Shown: one piece after another, positions 23,616-37,021 of the stretch
Layout of the letters: every line of letters starts with the position of its first letter
Numbering within the stretch: position 1 is the first letter of the stretch
NCBI RefSeq assembly: GCF_943913695.1
Contig: NZ_CALTZE010000001.1
Location: 44,676-108,675 of the forward strand
Direction: 5' to 3'
DNA: 64,000 nucleotides
Source of the DNA: an uncultured Marmoricola sp.
Lineage (GTDB): Bacteria > Actinomycetota > Actinomycetes > Propionibacteriales > Nocardioidaceae
Made by a program: the position numbers and the translations under genes
Notes under the pieces: model-generated
What the model saw: the letters and a program-made list of their open reading frames with translations, nothing else
Databases searched by the model: none
What the model was told of the DNA's origin: nothing

Positions 23616-25210
23616 TCACCCCACGTCGCGGCGGCGCAGGGCGAGGTGGCCGGCGGCCGAGAGAGCGGCGGCGACGGCGAGCAGCCCGAGCACCGGTCCG
23701 GCGCGGAGGTCCTCGGCGGGCACGCGGGGGAGGTGGTGGAAGGGCGAGAGGTCCTGCGCCAGCGCGGGCAGCTGCAGCGTCTCGCCGAGGAGCAGCACGA
23801 CGGTGGCCAGCACGAGCCCGGCCCAGGCGAGCGGGGCGAGCCGGGGCGCCGCCCCCACGACGAGCCGGGCCAGGCCGCTGAGCACCAGCACGGGTGCCAG
23901 GTAGGCGAGGGTGGCGAGCGTGAGCCGGCCCGTCGCTCCGGCGTCGCCCGTGGCGAGGGCGTAGCCGACGCCGGTGCCGAGCCCCCCGGCGAGCAGCACC
24001 AGGGCGGAGCCGGCGACGGTGACCAGCGTGTGCCCGAGCAGCCACCCGGTGCGGGGGAGCGCGGTGGCCAGCAGCACCTCCGCGTGGGCGAGCTCCTCCG
24101 CGCGCGGTCGCAGCGCGGAGGCGACGGCGAAACCGGCCGCGAGCAGCCCGAGCATCGCCAGCACGGTGGCGTAGAAGCCGTCCGCCACCTCGCCGCCGGC
24201 GCCGAAGACCTCGCGCACGTAGGCCGAGTCGCCCATCATCTCGGCCGCCCCGTCGCCGATGGAGCCCATGAGCAGCCCGCCGAGCAGCAGCCCGGTGGTC
24301 CAGCCGAGCACCGTCCCGCGCTGCAGGCGCCACGCCAGCCCCAGGGCCAGGCGCGGCGCGGCGAGCAGCGAGCGGCCGGCGTACGCCGGTCCGTGGCGCG
24401 CGGCGAGCAGGCCGCGGCCGGCGTCGCGTCGCGCGAGCAGGGCGTACGCCGCCACGACGCCGAGCGCGGTGGCCCCCAGGAGGAGCACGGCGGGCCACCA
24501 CCGCAGGCCAGAGAAGGGGTGCATCGCCTGGTACCACCCGATGGGGGAGAGCCAGCTCAGCGCCGACTGCCATCCGTTCGCGATGTCGCCCACGGCGCGC
24601 AGCACGAAGGCGAGCCCGATCGCCGCCCCGCACAGCGCGTAGGCGCTCCGCGCGCCGGCGGTGACCTGGACCGCCACCATGGCGACCGCGGTGAAGCACC
24701 AGCCCGCCAGGGCCAGGCCGAGCCCGGTGGCGAGCGAGTCGGCGGGCGCCAGCCCGTAGGAGGCCAGGCTGCCGCCCACCAGCAGCCCCGCCACCAGGTT
24801 GGCGGCGCCCGACCAGAGGCCGGCGGCCGTCAGTGCGGCCTCGCGCCCGACGGGCGCGGCACGCACCAGCTCGTCGCGGCCGCTCTGCTCCTCGGCACGG
24901 GTGTGCCGGCCGACCAGGAACATGCTCATCACGCCGGCGAGCACGGCGCCGAAGGCCGCGGACTGCCACATCACCTGGCCGCCCACCGTGTCCAGGGCCC
25001 GAGGCGGACCGGCGACCGCGACGAGCGCGGGGTTGGCCTGCATCGCGCGCGCGGCGACGTCGAGCTCGGCCTGGGTGGCGTAGAGCTCGTCGACCCCGAC
25101 CGCCTGGCTGTAGTAGACGAAGGTCAGCGCCAGCGACCACAGCAGCACCCGCCACCGGTCGCGCCGGGCGGCATGGCGCAGCAGCACCCCGGTGCCGGCG
25201 AACCGCCCGC

Positions 25211-25214
<4 letters not shown>
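23616..25214 (-). CDS. ABC exporter membrane subunit, two fused permease halves
   Basis: A 532-residue protein with about twelve hydrophobic helices in two similar halves (each starting with a basic helix such as RHAARRDRWRVLLWSLAL). This is the layout of the large ABC-2-type exporter permeases linked to tetronasin and other antibiotic resistance in actinobacteria. The ATPase gene overlaps its start by 4 bases. Substrate unknown; the antibiotic-export label rests on family likeness only. Confidence 0.8.
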
Positions 25215-26095
<881 letters not shown>

Positions 26096-26144
26096 GCACC
26101 GACCATAGGACGGTCCGGCGCCCGCCGGAGCGCTCCGGCGCTGG

Positions 26145-26210
26145 TAGGCTCGTTCGCAGCCTGCACGTCCTTTAACGGTCCGTCCGGTGAGGCGGAGAAG
26201 GAGGTACGGC
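26145..26210 (+). promoter_or_regulatory. carA promoter and second PyrR-type leader
   Basis: A -10 box TAGGCT (26145-26150) gives a leader of about 54 bases. The text from TCCTTTAACG to the Shine-Dalgarno GAAGGAGGT is nearly the same as in the pyrR leader: the core GTCCGGTGAGGC is at 26182-26193, and UCCUU (26168-26172) can pair with AAGGA (26198-26202) in the ribosome-binding site. The carA half of the pathway is therefore predicted to be PyrR-controlled even though it is separated from pyrR. Confidence 0.75.
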
Positions 26211-27386
26211 GTGCCCCTGCATGCCCCCAGCGAGACCATCCGCCCGACCACCAGCACGGCCCCCGCGATCCTCGTCCTCGAAGACGGTCGCAGCTTCCAC
26301 GGCGAGGCCTTCGGAGCCCTGGGCGAGACCTTCGGCGAGGCGGTGTTCTCCACCGGCATGACCGGCTACCAGGAGACGCTGACCGACCCGAGCTACCACC
26401 GCCAGGTCGTGGTGATGACCGCGCCCCACGTCGGCAACACCGGCATGAACGACGAGGACCCCGAGTCACGTCGCATCTGGGTCAGCGGCTACGTCGTCCG
26501 CGAGCCCGCCCGTGTGCCGAGCAGCTGGCGCTCGCGCCGCACCCTCGACGACGCGCTGCGCGAGCAGGGTGTGGTCGGCATCAGCGGTGTCGACACCCGG
26601 GCGCTGACCCGGCACCTGCGCGAGCGGGGCGCCATGCGCGTCGGCATCTCCACGACCGAGACCGACCCCGAGGCGCTGCTCGCCCGGGTCCGGGAGAGCG
26701 GCGAGATGGCCGGCTCCGAGCTGGCCAGCGAGGTCACCGCCGACGCGGCCTACGTCGTCCCGGCCGACGGGGAGCGGCGCCACACCGTGGCCGTGCTCGA
26801 CCTGGGGCTGAAGGCCAATACCCCGCGGATGCTCGCCGAGCGCAGCATCGAGAGCCACGTGCTGCCCGCCACGGCGAGCCTCGAGGACGTGCTCGCCGTC
26901 GAGCCCGACGGGCTCTTCTTCTCCAACGGCCCGGGCGACCCTGCAGCGACGACGGCTCAGGTCGAGCTGCTCCAGGCGGCGCTGGAGCGCGGGCTGCCCT
27001 ACTTCGGCATCTGCTTCGGCAACCAGCTCTTCGGGCGCGCGCTGGGCCTCGGCACCTACAAGCTGCGCTACGGCCACCGCGGCATCAACCAGCCGGTGAT
27101 GGACCGCACCACCGGCAAGGTCGAGGTCACCGCCCACAACCACGGGTTCGCCGTGCAGTGGCCCGAGGGGGTGCCGCTCGACCGCCCGGTCGAGACGCCG
27201 TACGGCCTGGCGAGCGTCAGCCACGTCTGCCTCAACGACGACGTCGTCGAGGGACTGGAGCTGCGCGACGCCGAGGACCGGCTCACGGCCTTCTCGGTGC
27301 AGTACCACCCGGAGGCCGCGGCCGGACCGCACGACGCGGCCTACCTCTTCGACCGCTTCGCCGCTCTGCTCGGACAGGAGGCCTGA
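26211..27386 (+). CDS. carA: Carbamoyl phosphate synthase small subunit
   Basis: A 391-residue glutaminase subunit that releases ammonia from glutamine for CarB. The N-terminal CPSase domain begins with ILVLEDGRSFHGEAFG; the class I glutaminase site is YFGICFGNQLFGRA with its nucleophile Cys, and the His-Glu pair lies in YHPEAAAGPHD. GTG 26211 follows the strong Shine-Dalgarno sequence of the PyrR leader. carB starts 3 bases after the stop. Confidence 0.96.
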   Translation: MPLHAPSETIRPTTSTAPAILVLEDGRSFHGEAFGALGETFGEAVFSTGMTGYQETLTDPSYHRQVVVMTAPHVGNTGMNDEDPESRRIWVSGYVVREPARVPSSWRSRRTLDDALREQGVVGISGVDTRALTRHLRERGAMRVGISTTETDPEALLARVRESGEMAGSELASEVTADAAYVVPADGERRHTVAVLDLGLKANTPRMLAERSIESHVLPATASLEDVLAVEPDGLFFSNGPGDPAATTAQVELLQAALERGLPYFGICFGNQLFGRALGLGTYKLRYGHRGINQPVMDRTTGKVEVTAHNHGFAVQWPEGVPLDRPVETPYGLASVSHVCLNDDVVEGLELRDAEDRLTAFSVQYHPEAAAGPHDAAYLFDRFAALLGQEA

Positions 27387-27389
27387 GGC

Positions 27390-30703
<3,314 letters not shown>

Positions 30704-30707
<4 letters not shown>

Positions 30708-31765
30708 CGCTCTACCGGCAGCTCTTCGACCGTGTGCTCGCGCGCACCGACGCCGAGCGCGCCCACCAGCTCGGCTTCGCCGCGATCCGCGGCGCGAGGC
30801 CGGCGACGCACCTGCTGGGCCGGGGTGCCGCTCGGGTCGGGCGCCAGGCCGCCCCCGTCTCGGCGATGGGCCTCACCTTCCCCGGTGTCCTGGGCCTCGC
30901 AGCCGGCTTCGACAAGAACGCCGTGGGCGTCGACGCGCTGGCCTCGCTCGGCTTCGGCTTCGTCGAGGTCGGCACGGTGACGGGGGAGGCGCAGCCCGGC
31001 AACCCGCGGCCGCGGCTGGCGCGGCTGCCCGCCGACCGCGCGATCGTCAACCGGATGGGCTTCAACAACGACGGCGCCGAGGCGGTCGCCCGCAGGCTGG
31101 CCGCGCGCGGCCTCGACCGCGTCGGCAGCGGCTCGGGGGTGCCGTTGGGCATCAACATCGGCAAGTCCAAGGTGGTGCCCGAGGAGCGCGCGGTCGACGA
31201 CTACCTGCGCAGCACCTCGCTGCTGGCCCCCTGGGCCGACTACCTCGTGGTCAACGTCTCCTCGCCCAACACCCCGGGCCTGCGCGACCTCCAGGCGGTG
31301 GCCAAGCTCGAGCCGCTGCTGCGCGCCGTACGCCGGCGTACCGACGAGGTCACCAACGCCCACGTGCCGCTGCTGGTCAAGATCGCCCCCGACCTCGGCG
31401 ACGACGACGTGCTCGAGGTGGCCGACCTCGTCGCAGCACTCGGCCTCGACGGCGTCATCGCCACCAACACCACCGTCTCGCGCGAGGGGCTGGCCAGCTC
31501 GGCGGCCGAGGTCGAGGCCGCGGGGGCGGGCGGCCTCTCCGGCCCGCCTGTGCGCGCGCGGGCGCTGGAGGTGCTGCGCCTGCTGCGCGGCCGTCTGGGG
31601 CCCGGCACCACGCTGATCGGGGTCGGCGGCATCACCACGCTCGCCGACGCCCGGGAGCGGCTCGACGCCGGTGCCGACCTGCTCCAGGGCTACACCGGCT
31701 TCGTCTACGAGGGGCCGCGCTGGCCCTCACGTCTCAACGCCGCACTCGCCCGGGCGCGGCGATGA
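30704..31765 (+). CDS. pyrD: Dihydroorotate dehydrogenase, quinone type (class 2)
   Basis: A 353-residue flavoprotein. The catalytic base is Ser in VNVSSPNTPGLRDLQ, as expected for class 2 enzymes that pass electrons to membrane quinones (class 1 has Cys). The N-terminal part holds the amphipathic helix region that inserts into the membrane. FMN contacts are seen in GTVTGEAQPGNPRPR and the final LIGVGGI and GADLLQGYTGFVYEG. GTG 30704 overlaps the carB stop, and the pyrF start overlaps its own stop. Confidence 0.96.
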
Positions 31766-32607
31766 GCCGCCCCGGCTTCGGCGAGCGGCTCCGCGAGGCC
31801 GTGCGCGAGCGCGGGCCGCTGTGCGCGGGCATCGACCCGCACGCCGCCCTGCTCGCGGCCTGGGACCTGCCCGACAGCGTCTCCGGGCTGGAGCGCTTCG
31901 CGCTCACCGCGGCCGAGGCGCTGGCGCCGGAGGTCGCCGCCGTCAAGCCGCAGTCGGCCTTCTTCGAGCGCTTCGGCAGCCGTGGCATCGCCGTGCTGGA
32001 GCAGGTCGTGCTCGTCTGCCGCGAGGCGGGCGCGCAGGTCGTGCTCGACGTCAAGCGCGGCGACATCGGCTCCACCGCCCAGGGCTACGCCGACGCCTAC
32101 CTCGACGCCTCCTCGCCCCTGGCCGTCGACGCCATCACCGTCTCGCCCTACCTCGGCGTCGGGAGCCTGGAGCCGGTCTTCGAGACCGCCCGTCGCCACG
32201 CCGCCGGGGCGTTCGTGCTGGCGCTCACCTCCAACCCCGAGGCGCCGGCCTTCCAGCAGGCGCGCACCGACGACGGCAGGACGGTGGCCGGCACGGTGCT
32301 CGACGCGCTGCGCGAGCTCAACGCGCCCGAGGCGGGCCACGGCTCCTTCGGCGCCGTCGTGGGCGCCACGATCGGCGAGACCGGCGAGGACCTCGACGTC
32401 GGCGGGCCCCTGCTGGTGCCGGGGCTCGGCGCCCAGGGCGGCACCCCCGAGGACCTGCGCCGGCTCTTCGCGGGCGTGCTCGACCGGGTGCTGGCCTCCA
32501 GCTCGCGCGAGGTGCTGGGCGCCGGGCCCGACCCCGGCGCCCTGCGCGCGGCTGCGCGGCGTACGTCGGAGGAGCTGGCGCTGCTGACCTCGTCGGACGC
32601 CACGTGA
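31762..32607 (+). CDS. pyrF: Orotidine 5'-phosphate decarboxylase (type 2)
   Basis: A 281-residue TIM-barrel enzyme making UMP. The catalytic Asp-Lys-Asp set is in VVLDVKRGDIGSTAQGYA, and LCAGIDPHAALLAAW and VPGLGAQGG are further landmarks; the larger size marks the type 2 group common in actinobacteria. It completes the carA-carB-pyrD-pyrF unit. pyrE for orotate phosphoribosyltransferase is not in the window. It overlaps the lipoprotein gene by 4 bases. Confidence 0.96.
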   Translation: MSRPGFGERLREAVRERGPLCAGIDPHAALLAAWDLPDSVSGLERFALTAAEALAPEVAAVKPQSAFFERFGSRGIAVLEQVVLVCREAGAQVVLDVKRGDIGSTAQGYADAYLDASSPLAVDAITVSPYLGVGSLEPVFETARRHAAGAFVLALTSNPEAPAFQQARTDDGRTVAGTVLDALRELNAPEAGHGSFGAVVGATIGETGEDLDVGGPLLVPGLGAQGGTPEDLRRLFAGVLDRVLASSSREVLGAGPDPGALRAAARRTSEELALLTSSDAT

Positions 32608-33050
32608 GGGCGCCGGTGGTCGTGGTGCTCGTCGGCCTGCTGGGCGGCCTGCTGACCGGCTGCGGCGGGGAGCCGTCGGCCGAGGACTACTGCGAGCAGC
32701 TGCGCGCCGACCGCGAGGAGCTCGCGGCGATGGTCTCCTCCGACTCGCAGGGTGCGCTGCTCGGCCGGCTCGACCTGCTGGAGGGGCTGGGGGAGCAGGC
32801 ACCGCGCGACCTGCGCGACGAGTGGGACACCTTCCTGGCCGCCCTGCGCGGCCTCCAGGACGCCCTCGACGAGGCCGGGGCCGACCCGGAGGACTTCGAT
32901 GACGGGCAGGCGCCGCAGGGGCTGAGCGCCGCCCAGCGCGCGGCCGTGGTCGAGGCCGCCGACCGGGTCCGGGCCGACGACGTGGTCGCCGCGGCCGGGG
33001 GGATCGAGGCCCAGGCCCGCGACGTCTGCAAGGTCAACCTGGGACTCTGA
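32604..33050 (+). CDS. Small predicted lipoprotein
   Basis: A 148-residue protein with a short signal peptide and lipobox LLTGC, then an acidic helical part with Cys residues at YCEQLRAD and near the end DVCKVNLGL, which could form a disulfide outside the membrane. No known domain was recognised. GTG 32604 overlaps the pyrF stop by 4 bases, so it rides on the pyrimidine transcript. Whether it has any role there is unknown. Confidence 0.65.
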   Translation: MRAPVVVVLVGLLGGLLTGCGGEPSAEDYCEQLRADREELAAMVSSDSQGALLGRLDLLEGLGEQAPRDLRDEWDTFLAALRGLQDALDEAGADPEDFDDGQAPQGLSAAQRAAVVEAADRVRADDVVAAAGGIEAQARDVCKVNLGL

Positions 33051-33056
33051 CCCGCG

Positions 33057-33086
33057 TTGCAGCCGTTCACCCGGGCTGACTACTGT
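33057..33086 (+). promoter_or_regulatory. Promoter of mihF
   Basis: TTGCAG (33057-33062) and TACTGT (33081-33086) are separated by 18 bases. Transcription would start near 33093, giving a leader of about 60 bases before GTG 33152. It lies just after the lipoprotein stop, which suggests a new transcript for the housekeeping block. Confidence 0.5.
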
Positions 33087-33151
33087 GCAGTCCTCCCCCT
33101 GACACACCGACCGGCTCGCCCGAGGCGGGCCAGATGACGAGGACTCGCTCC

Positions 33152-33469
33152 GTGGCTTTGCCGCCCCTGACACCCGAGCAGCGCCAGGCAGCGCTGGAGA
33201 AGGCCGCCGCCTCCCGACGCGAGCGGGCCGAGGTCAAGAACCGCTTGAAGCACTCCGGTGCCTCCCTCGCCGACGTCGTGGCCGAGGGCCAGACCAACGA
33301 GGTCGTCGGCAAGATGCGCGTCAGCGAGCTGCTCCAGTCGATGCCCGGCATCGGCAAGGTCCGCGCCAAGCAGGTCATGGAGCGGCTGAAGATCTCCGAG
33401 AGCCGCCGCGTGCGCGGCCTGGGCGCCAAGCAGGCGCAGGCCCTGATCGACGAGTTCGCCACGGAGTGA
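33152..33469 (+). CDS. mihF: Integration host factor, actinobacterial type
   Basis: A 105-residue basic DNA-binding protein of the mIHF/sIHF family, unrelated to E. coli IHF. The N-terminal long helix (LTPEQRQAALEKAAASRRER) precedes an H2TH-like core with MPGIGKVRAKQVMERL. It shapes the nucleoid and aids site-specific recombination. GTG 33152 gives the usual VALPPLTPEQR start; ATG 33134 in the same frame would add six residues. The next gene, gmk, overlaps it by 4 bases, as in mycobacteria. Confidence 0.92.
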   Translation: MALPPLTPEQRQAALEKAAASRRERAEVKNRLKHSGASLADVVAEGQTNEVVGKMRVSELLQSMPGIGKVRAKQVMERLKISESRRVRGLGAKQAQALIDEFATE

Positions 33470-34056
33470 CCCCGGGGGCGAGCGCCGGCTCGGCGCACGG
33501 CTCGCGGCTCACGGTCCTCGCCGGGCCCACCGCCGTCGGCAAGGGCAGCGTCACCGCGTGGGTGCGTGAGCACCACCCTGAGGTGTGGATCTCGGTCTCG
33601 GCGACCACCCGCACGCCCCGCCCCGACGAGCAGGACGGCGTCCACTACCACTTCGTCGACGACGCCGAGTTCGACCGCATGGTCGCCGACGACGACCTCC
33701 TGGAGTGGGCGGTGGTGCACGGCGTCCACCGCTACGGCACCCCGCGCGCCGCGGTGGAGCGGGCGCTCGCCGACCGGCGGCTCGCGCTGCTGGAGATCGA
33801 CCTTCAAGGAGCCCGTCAGGTGCGCGCCCGGATGCCGCAGGCCCGCTTCGTCTTCCTCGCCCCGCCGTCGTGGGAGGAGCTCACCCGCCGGCTGGTCGGC
33901 CGCGGCACCGAGACCGAGGAGGAGCGCGAGCGCCGGCTCGGCACCGCGCGCGAGGAGCTGGCCGCCGAGCGCGAGTTCGACGTCACCGTCGTCAACCGTC
34001 GAGTCGCCGAGGCGGGGGAGCGGTTGGTAGAGTTGATGCGGTCCGACGAGGCGTGA
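33466..34056 (+). CDS. gmk: Guanylate kinase
   Basis: A 196-residue P-loop kinase turning GMP into GDP. The P-loop is AGPTAVGKGSVT, the GMP site follows in SVSATTRTPRPDEQDGVHYH, and LLEWAVVHGVHRYGTP is the closing lid strand. GTG 33466 overlaps the mihF stop by 4 bases; rpoZ starts 49 bases on. Confidence 0.96.
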   Translation: MTPGASAGSAHGSRLTVLAGPTAVGKGSVTAWVREHHPEVWISVSATTRTPRPDEQDGVHYHFVDDAEFDRMVADDDLLEWAVVHGVHRYGTPRAAVERALADRRLALLEIDLQGARQVRARMPQARFVFLAPPSWEELTRRLVGRGTETEEERERRLGTAREELAAEREFDVTVVNRRVAEAGERLVELMRSDEA

Positions 34057-34105
34057 GGCTCGCCAGCCCGCCCGTCCTCCTCATCCCCGAAGCAGAAGAG
34101 GTCAC

Positions 34106-34447
34106 ATGACCGCGTCCGGTCCCGTCGCCGAGGGCATCACCAACCCTCCCATCGACGACCTGCTCACCAAGACCGACAGCAAGTACCAGCTGGTGCTCTA
34201 CAGCGCCAAGCGCGCCCGGCAGATCAACGCCTACTACTCCCAGCTGGGCGAGGGCCTGCTGGAGTACGTCGGCCCGCTCGTCGACACCCACGTGCAGGAG
34301 AAGCCGCTCTCCATCGCGCTGCGCGAGATCAACGACGACCTGCTGACCTGCGAGGCGGTCGACCCCGAGGAGGCCGCCGCCGAGGCGATCGCCGCGGCGG
34401 CAGCGGAGCAGGCGGCCGAGCAGCCGCCCGCGCCCGAGTCCGAGTAG
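34106..34447 (+). CDS. rpoZ: RNA polymerase omega subunit
   Basis: A 113-residue subunit that helps assemble RNA polymerase. The conserved core PPIDDLLTKTDSKYQLVLYS-like region begins at about residue 12, and KRARQINAYY is the beta' contact. The C-terminal quarter is a long Ala/Glu-rich tail. ATG 34106 is well placed. It is followed by coaBC after 11 bases. Confidence 0.95.
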   Translation: MTASGPVAEGITNPPIDDLLTKTDSKYQLVLYSAKRARQINAYYSQLGEGLLEYVGPLVDTHVQEKPLSIALREINDDLLTCEAVDPEEAAAEAIAAAAAEQAAEQPPAPESE

Positions 34448-34458
34448 TCGACGGCCCT

Positions 34459-35709
34459 GTGAGCGAGGCCGCGGAGGCCCAGCGCCCTCGCGTCGTCCTG
34501 GGCGTGAGCGGTGGCATCGCGGCCTACAAGGCCTGCGAGCTGCTGAGGCGGTTCACCGAGTCCGGCCACGACGTCACAGTCGTGCCGACCGCCGCGGCGC
34601 TGGAGTTCGTCGGCGCCCCCACGTGGGCGGCGCTCTCGGGCCGGCCCGTGGCCAGCGACGTGTGGACCGAGGTCCACGAGGTGCCACACGTGCGGATCGG
34701 CCAGGAGGCCGACCTCGTGGTGGTCGCGCCCGCCACGGCCGACCTCCTCGCGCGGGCGACCCACGGCCTGGCCGACGACCTGCTCACCAGCACCCTGCTC
34801 ACCGCCCGCTGCCCCGTGGTCCTCGCCCCCGCGATGCACACCGAGATGTGGGAGCACGCCGCGACCAGGGCCAACGTCGCGACGCTGCGCGAGCGCGGCG
34901 TCGTGGTGCTCGAGCCCGCCGAGGGGCGGCTGACCGGCGCCGACACCGGCAAGGGCCGGCTGCCGGACCCTGAGGAGATCTTCCACGCCTCGCTCGAGGT
35001 GCTCGCTCGCGGCGGCGCCGAGCAGGACCTGCGCGGTCTCAAGGTCGTCGTCTCCGCCGGGGGCACGCGGGAGTATCTCGACCCCGTCCGCTTCCTGGGC
35101 AACCGGTCCTCGGGTCGGCAGGGCTATGCCCTGGCCCGCACGGCGGCCGCGCGGGGGGCCCGCGTCACGCTGGTGGCGGCCAACACCACGCTCACCGACC
35201 CTGCCGGGGTCGAGGTGGTGCGCGTGGAGACCACGGCCGAGCTGCGTGAGGAGGTGCTGCGCGCCAGCGCCTCGGCCGACGCCGTGGTGATGGCCGCGGC
35301 CCCCGCCGACTTCCGCCCCGCGGAGGTCTCGGAGTCCAAGATCAAGAAGTCCGACGACGGCACCACGCCGCCCCTGCGCCTGGAGCAGAACCCCGACATC
35401 CTCGCCGGGCTCGCCGCCGACCGGCCGCAGCCCGGCACCGTGGTCGTGGGCTTCGCCGCCGAGACCGGCGACGCGACCGGTGACGTGCTCGCGCACGCCC
35501 GCGCCAAGCTCGCCCGCAAGGGCTGCGACCTGCTCGTGGTCAACGACGTCTCGGGCGGCGCGGTCTTCGGCGCCGAGGACAACGAGGCGGTGCTGCTGGG
35601 CGCCGACGGGGGCACCACGCCCGTGCCCCGGGGCACCAAGTCGGCGCTGTCCCACGTCGTGTGGGACACCGTGCTGCGCCTGCGCGAGACGCGCGCGGAG
35701 ACGCCCTGA
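34459..35709 (+). CDS. coaBC: Bifunctional phosphopantothenoylcysteine decarboxylase/synthetase
   Basis: A 416-residue enzyme of coenzyme A synthesis. The CoaC half has LGVSGGIAAYKACEL, the FMN and substrate loop PATADLLARATHGLADDLL and APAMHTEMW; the CoaB half begins near KVVVSAGGTREYLDPVRF and has NRSSGRQGYALA and KIKKSDD. It joins cysteine to phosphopantothenate and decarboxylates the product. The gene keeps its usual place between rpoZ and metK. Confidence 0.96.
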   Translation: MSEAAEAQRPRVVLGVSGGIAAYKACELLRRFTESGHDVTVVPTAAALEFVGAPTWAALSGRPVASDVWTEVHEVPHVRIGQEADLVVVAPATADLLARATHGLADDLLTSTLLTARCPVVLAPAMHTEMWEHAATRANVATLRERGVVVLEPAEGRLTGADTGKGRLPDPEEIFHASLEVLARGGAEQDLRGLKVVVSAGGTREYLDPVRFLGNRSSGRQGYALARTAAARGARVTLVAANTTLTDPAGVEVVRVETTAELREEVLRASASADAVVMAAAPADFRPAEVSESKIKKSDDGTTPPLRLEQNPDILAGLAADRPQPGTVVVGFAAETGDATGDVLAHARAKLARKGCDLLVVNDVSGGAVFGAEDNEAVLLGADGGTTPVPRGTKSALSHVVWDTVLRLRETRAETP

Positions 35710-35717
35710 GGCTCGGT

Positions 35718-35723
35718 TAGGAT
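35718..35723 (+). promoter_or_regulatory. Possible -10 box upstream of metK
   Basis: TAGGAT at 35718-35723 is the best -10 candidate in the 74-base gap before metK. The leader would be about 55 bases and contains a pyrimidine-rich stretch before GCAGGAGCACGCA, which holds the Shine-Dalgarno sequence. The gap is too short for a SAM riboswitch. Confidence 0.35.
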
Positions 35724-35783
35724 CGTCCGCGATCGCGCTGGCGCCCGCCGTCGGCCCCCTTCCTCTCTTCGCAGGAGCACGCA

Positions 35784-36986
<1,203 letters not shown>

Positions 36987-37021
36987 GCCTGACCGTCGTA
37001 GGCGCCTGACACCATGACGGC

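Noticed and set aside
35710..35783. SAM riboswitch upstream of metK
   Set aside because: The gap is only 74 bases and lacks the conserved stems of SAM-I or SAM-II elements.
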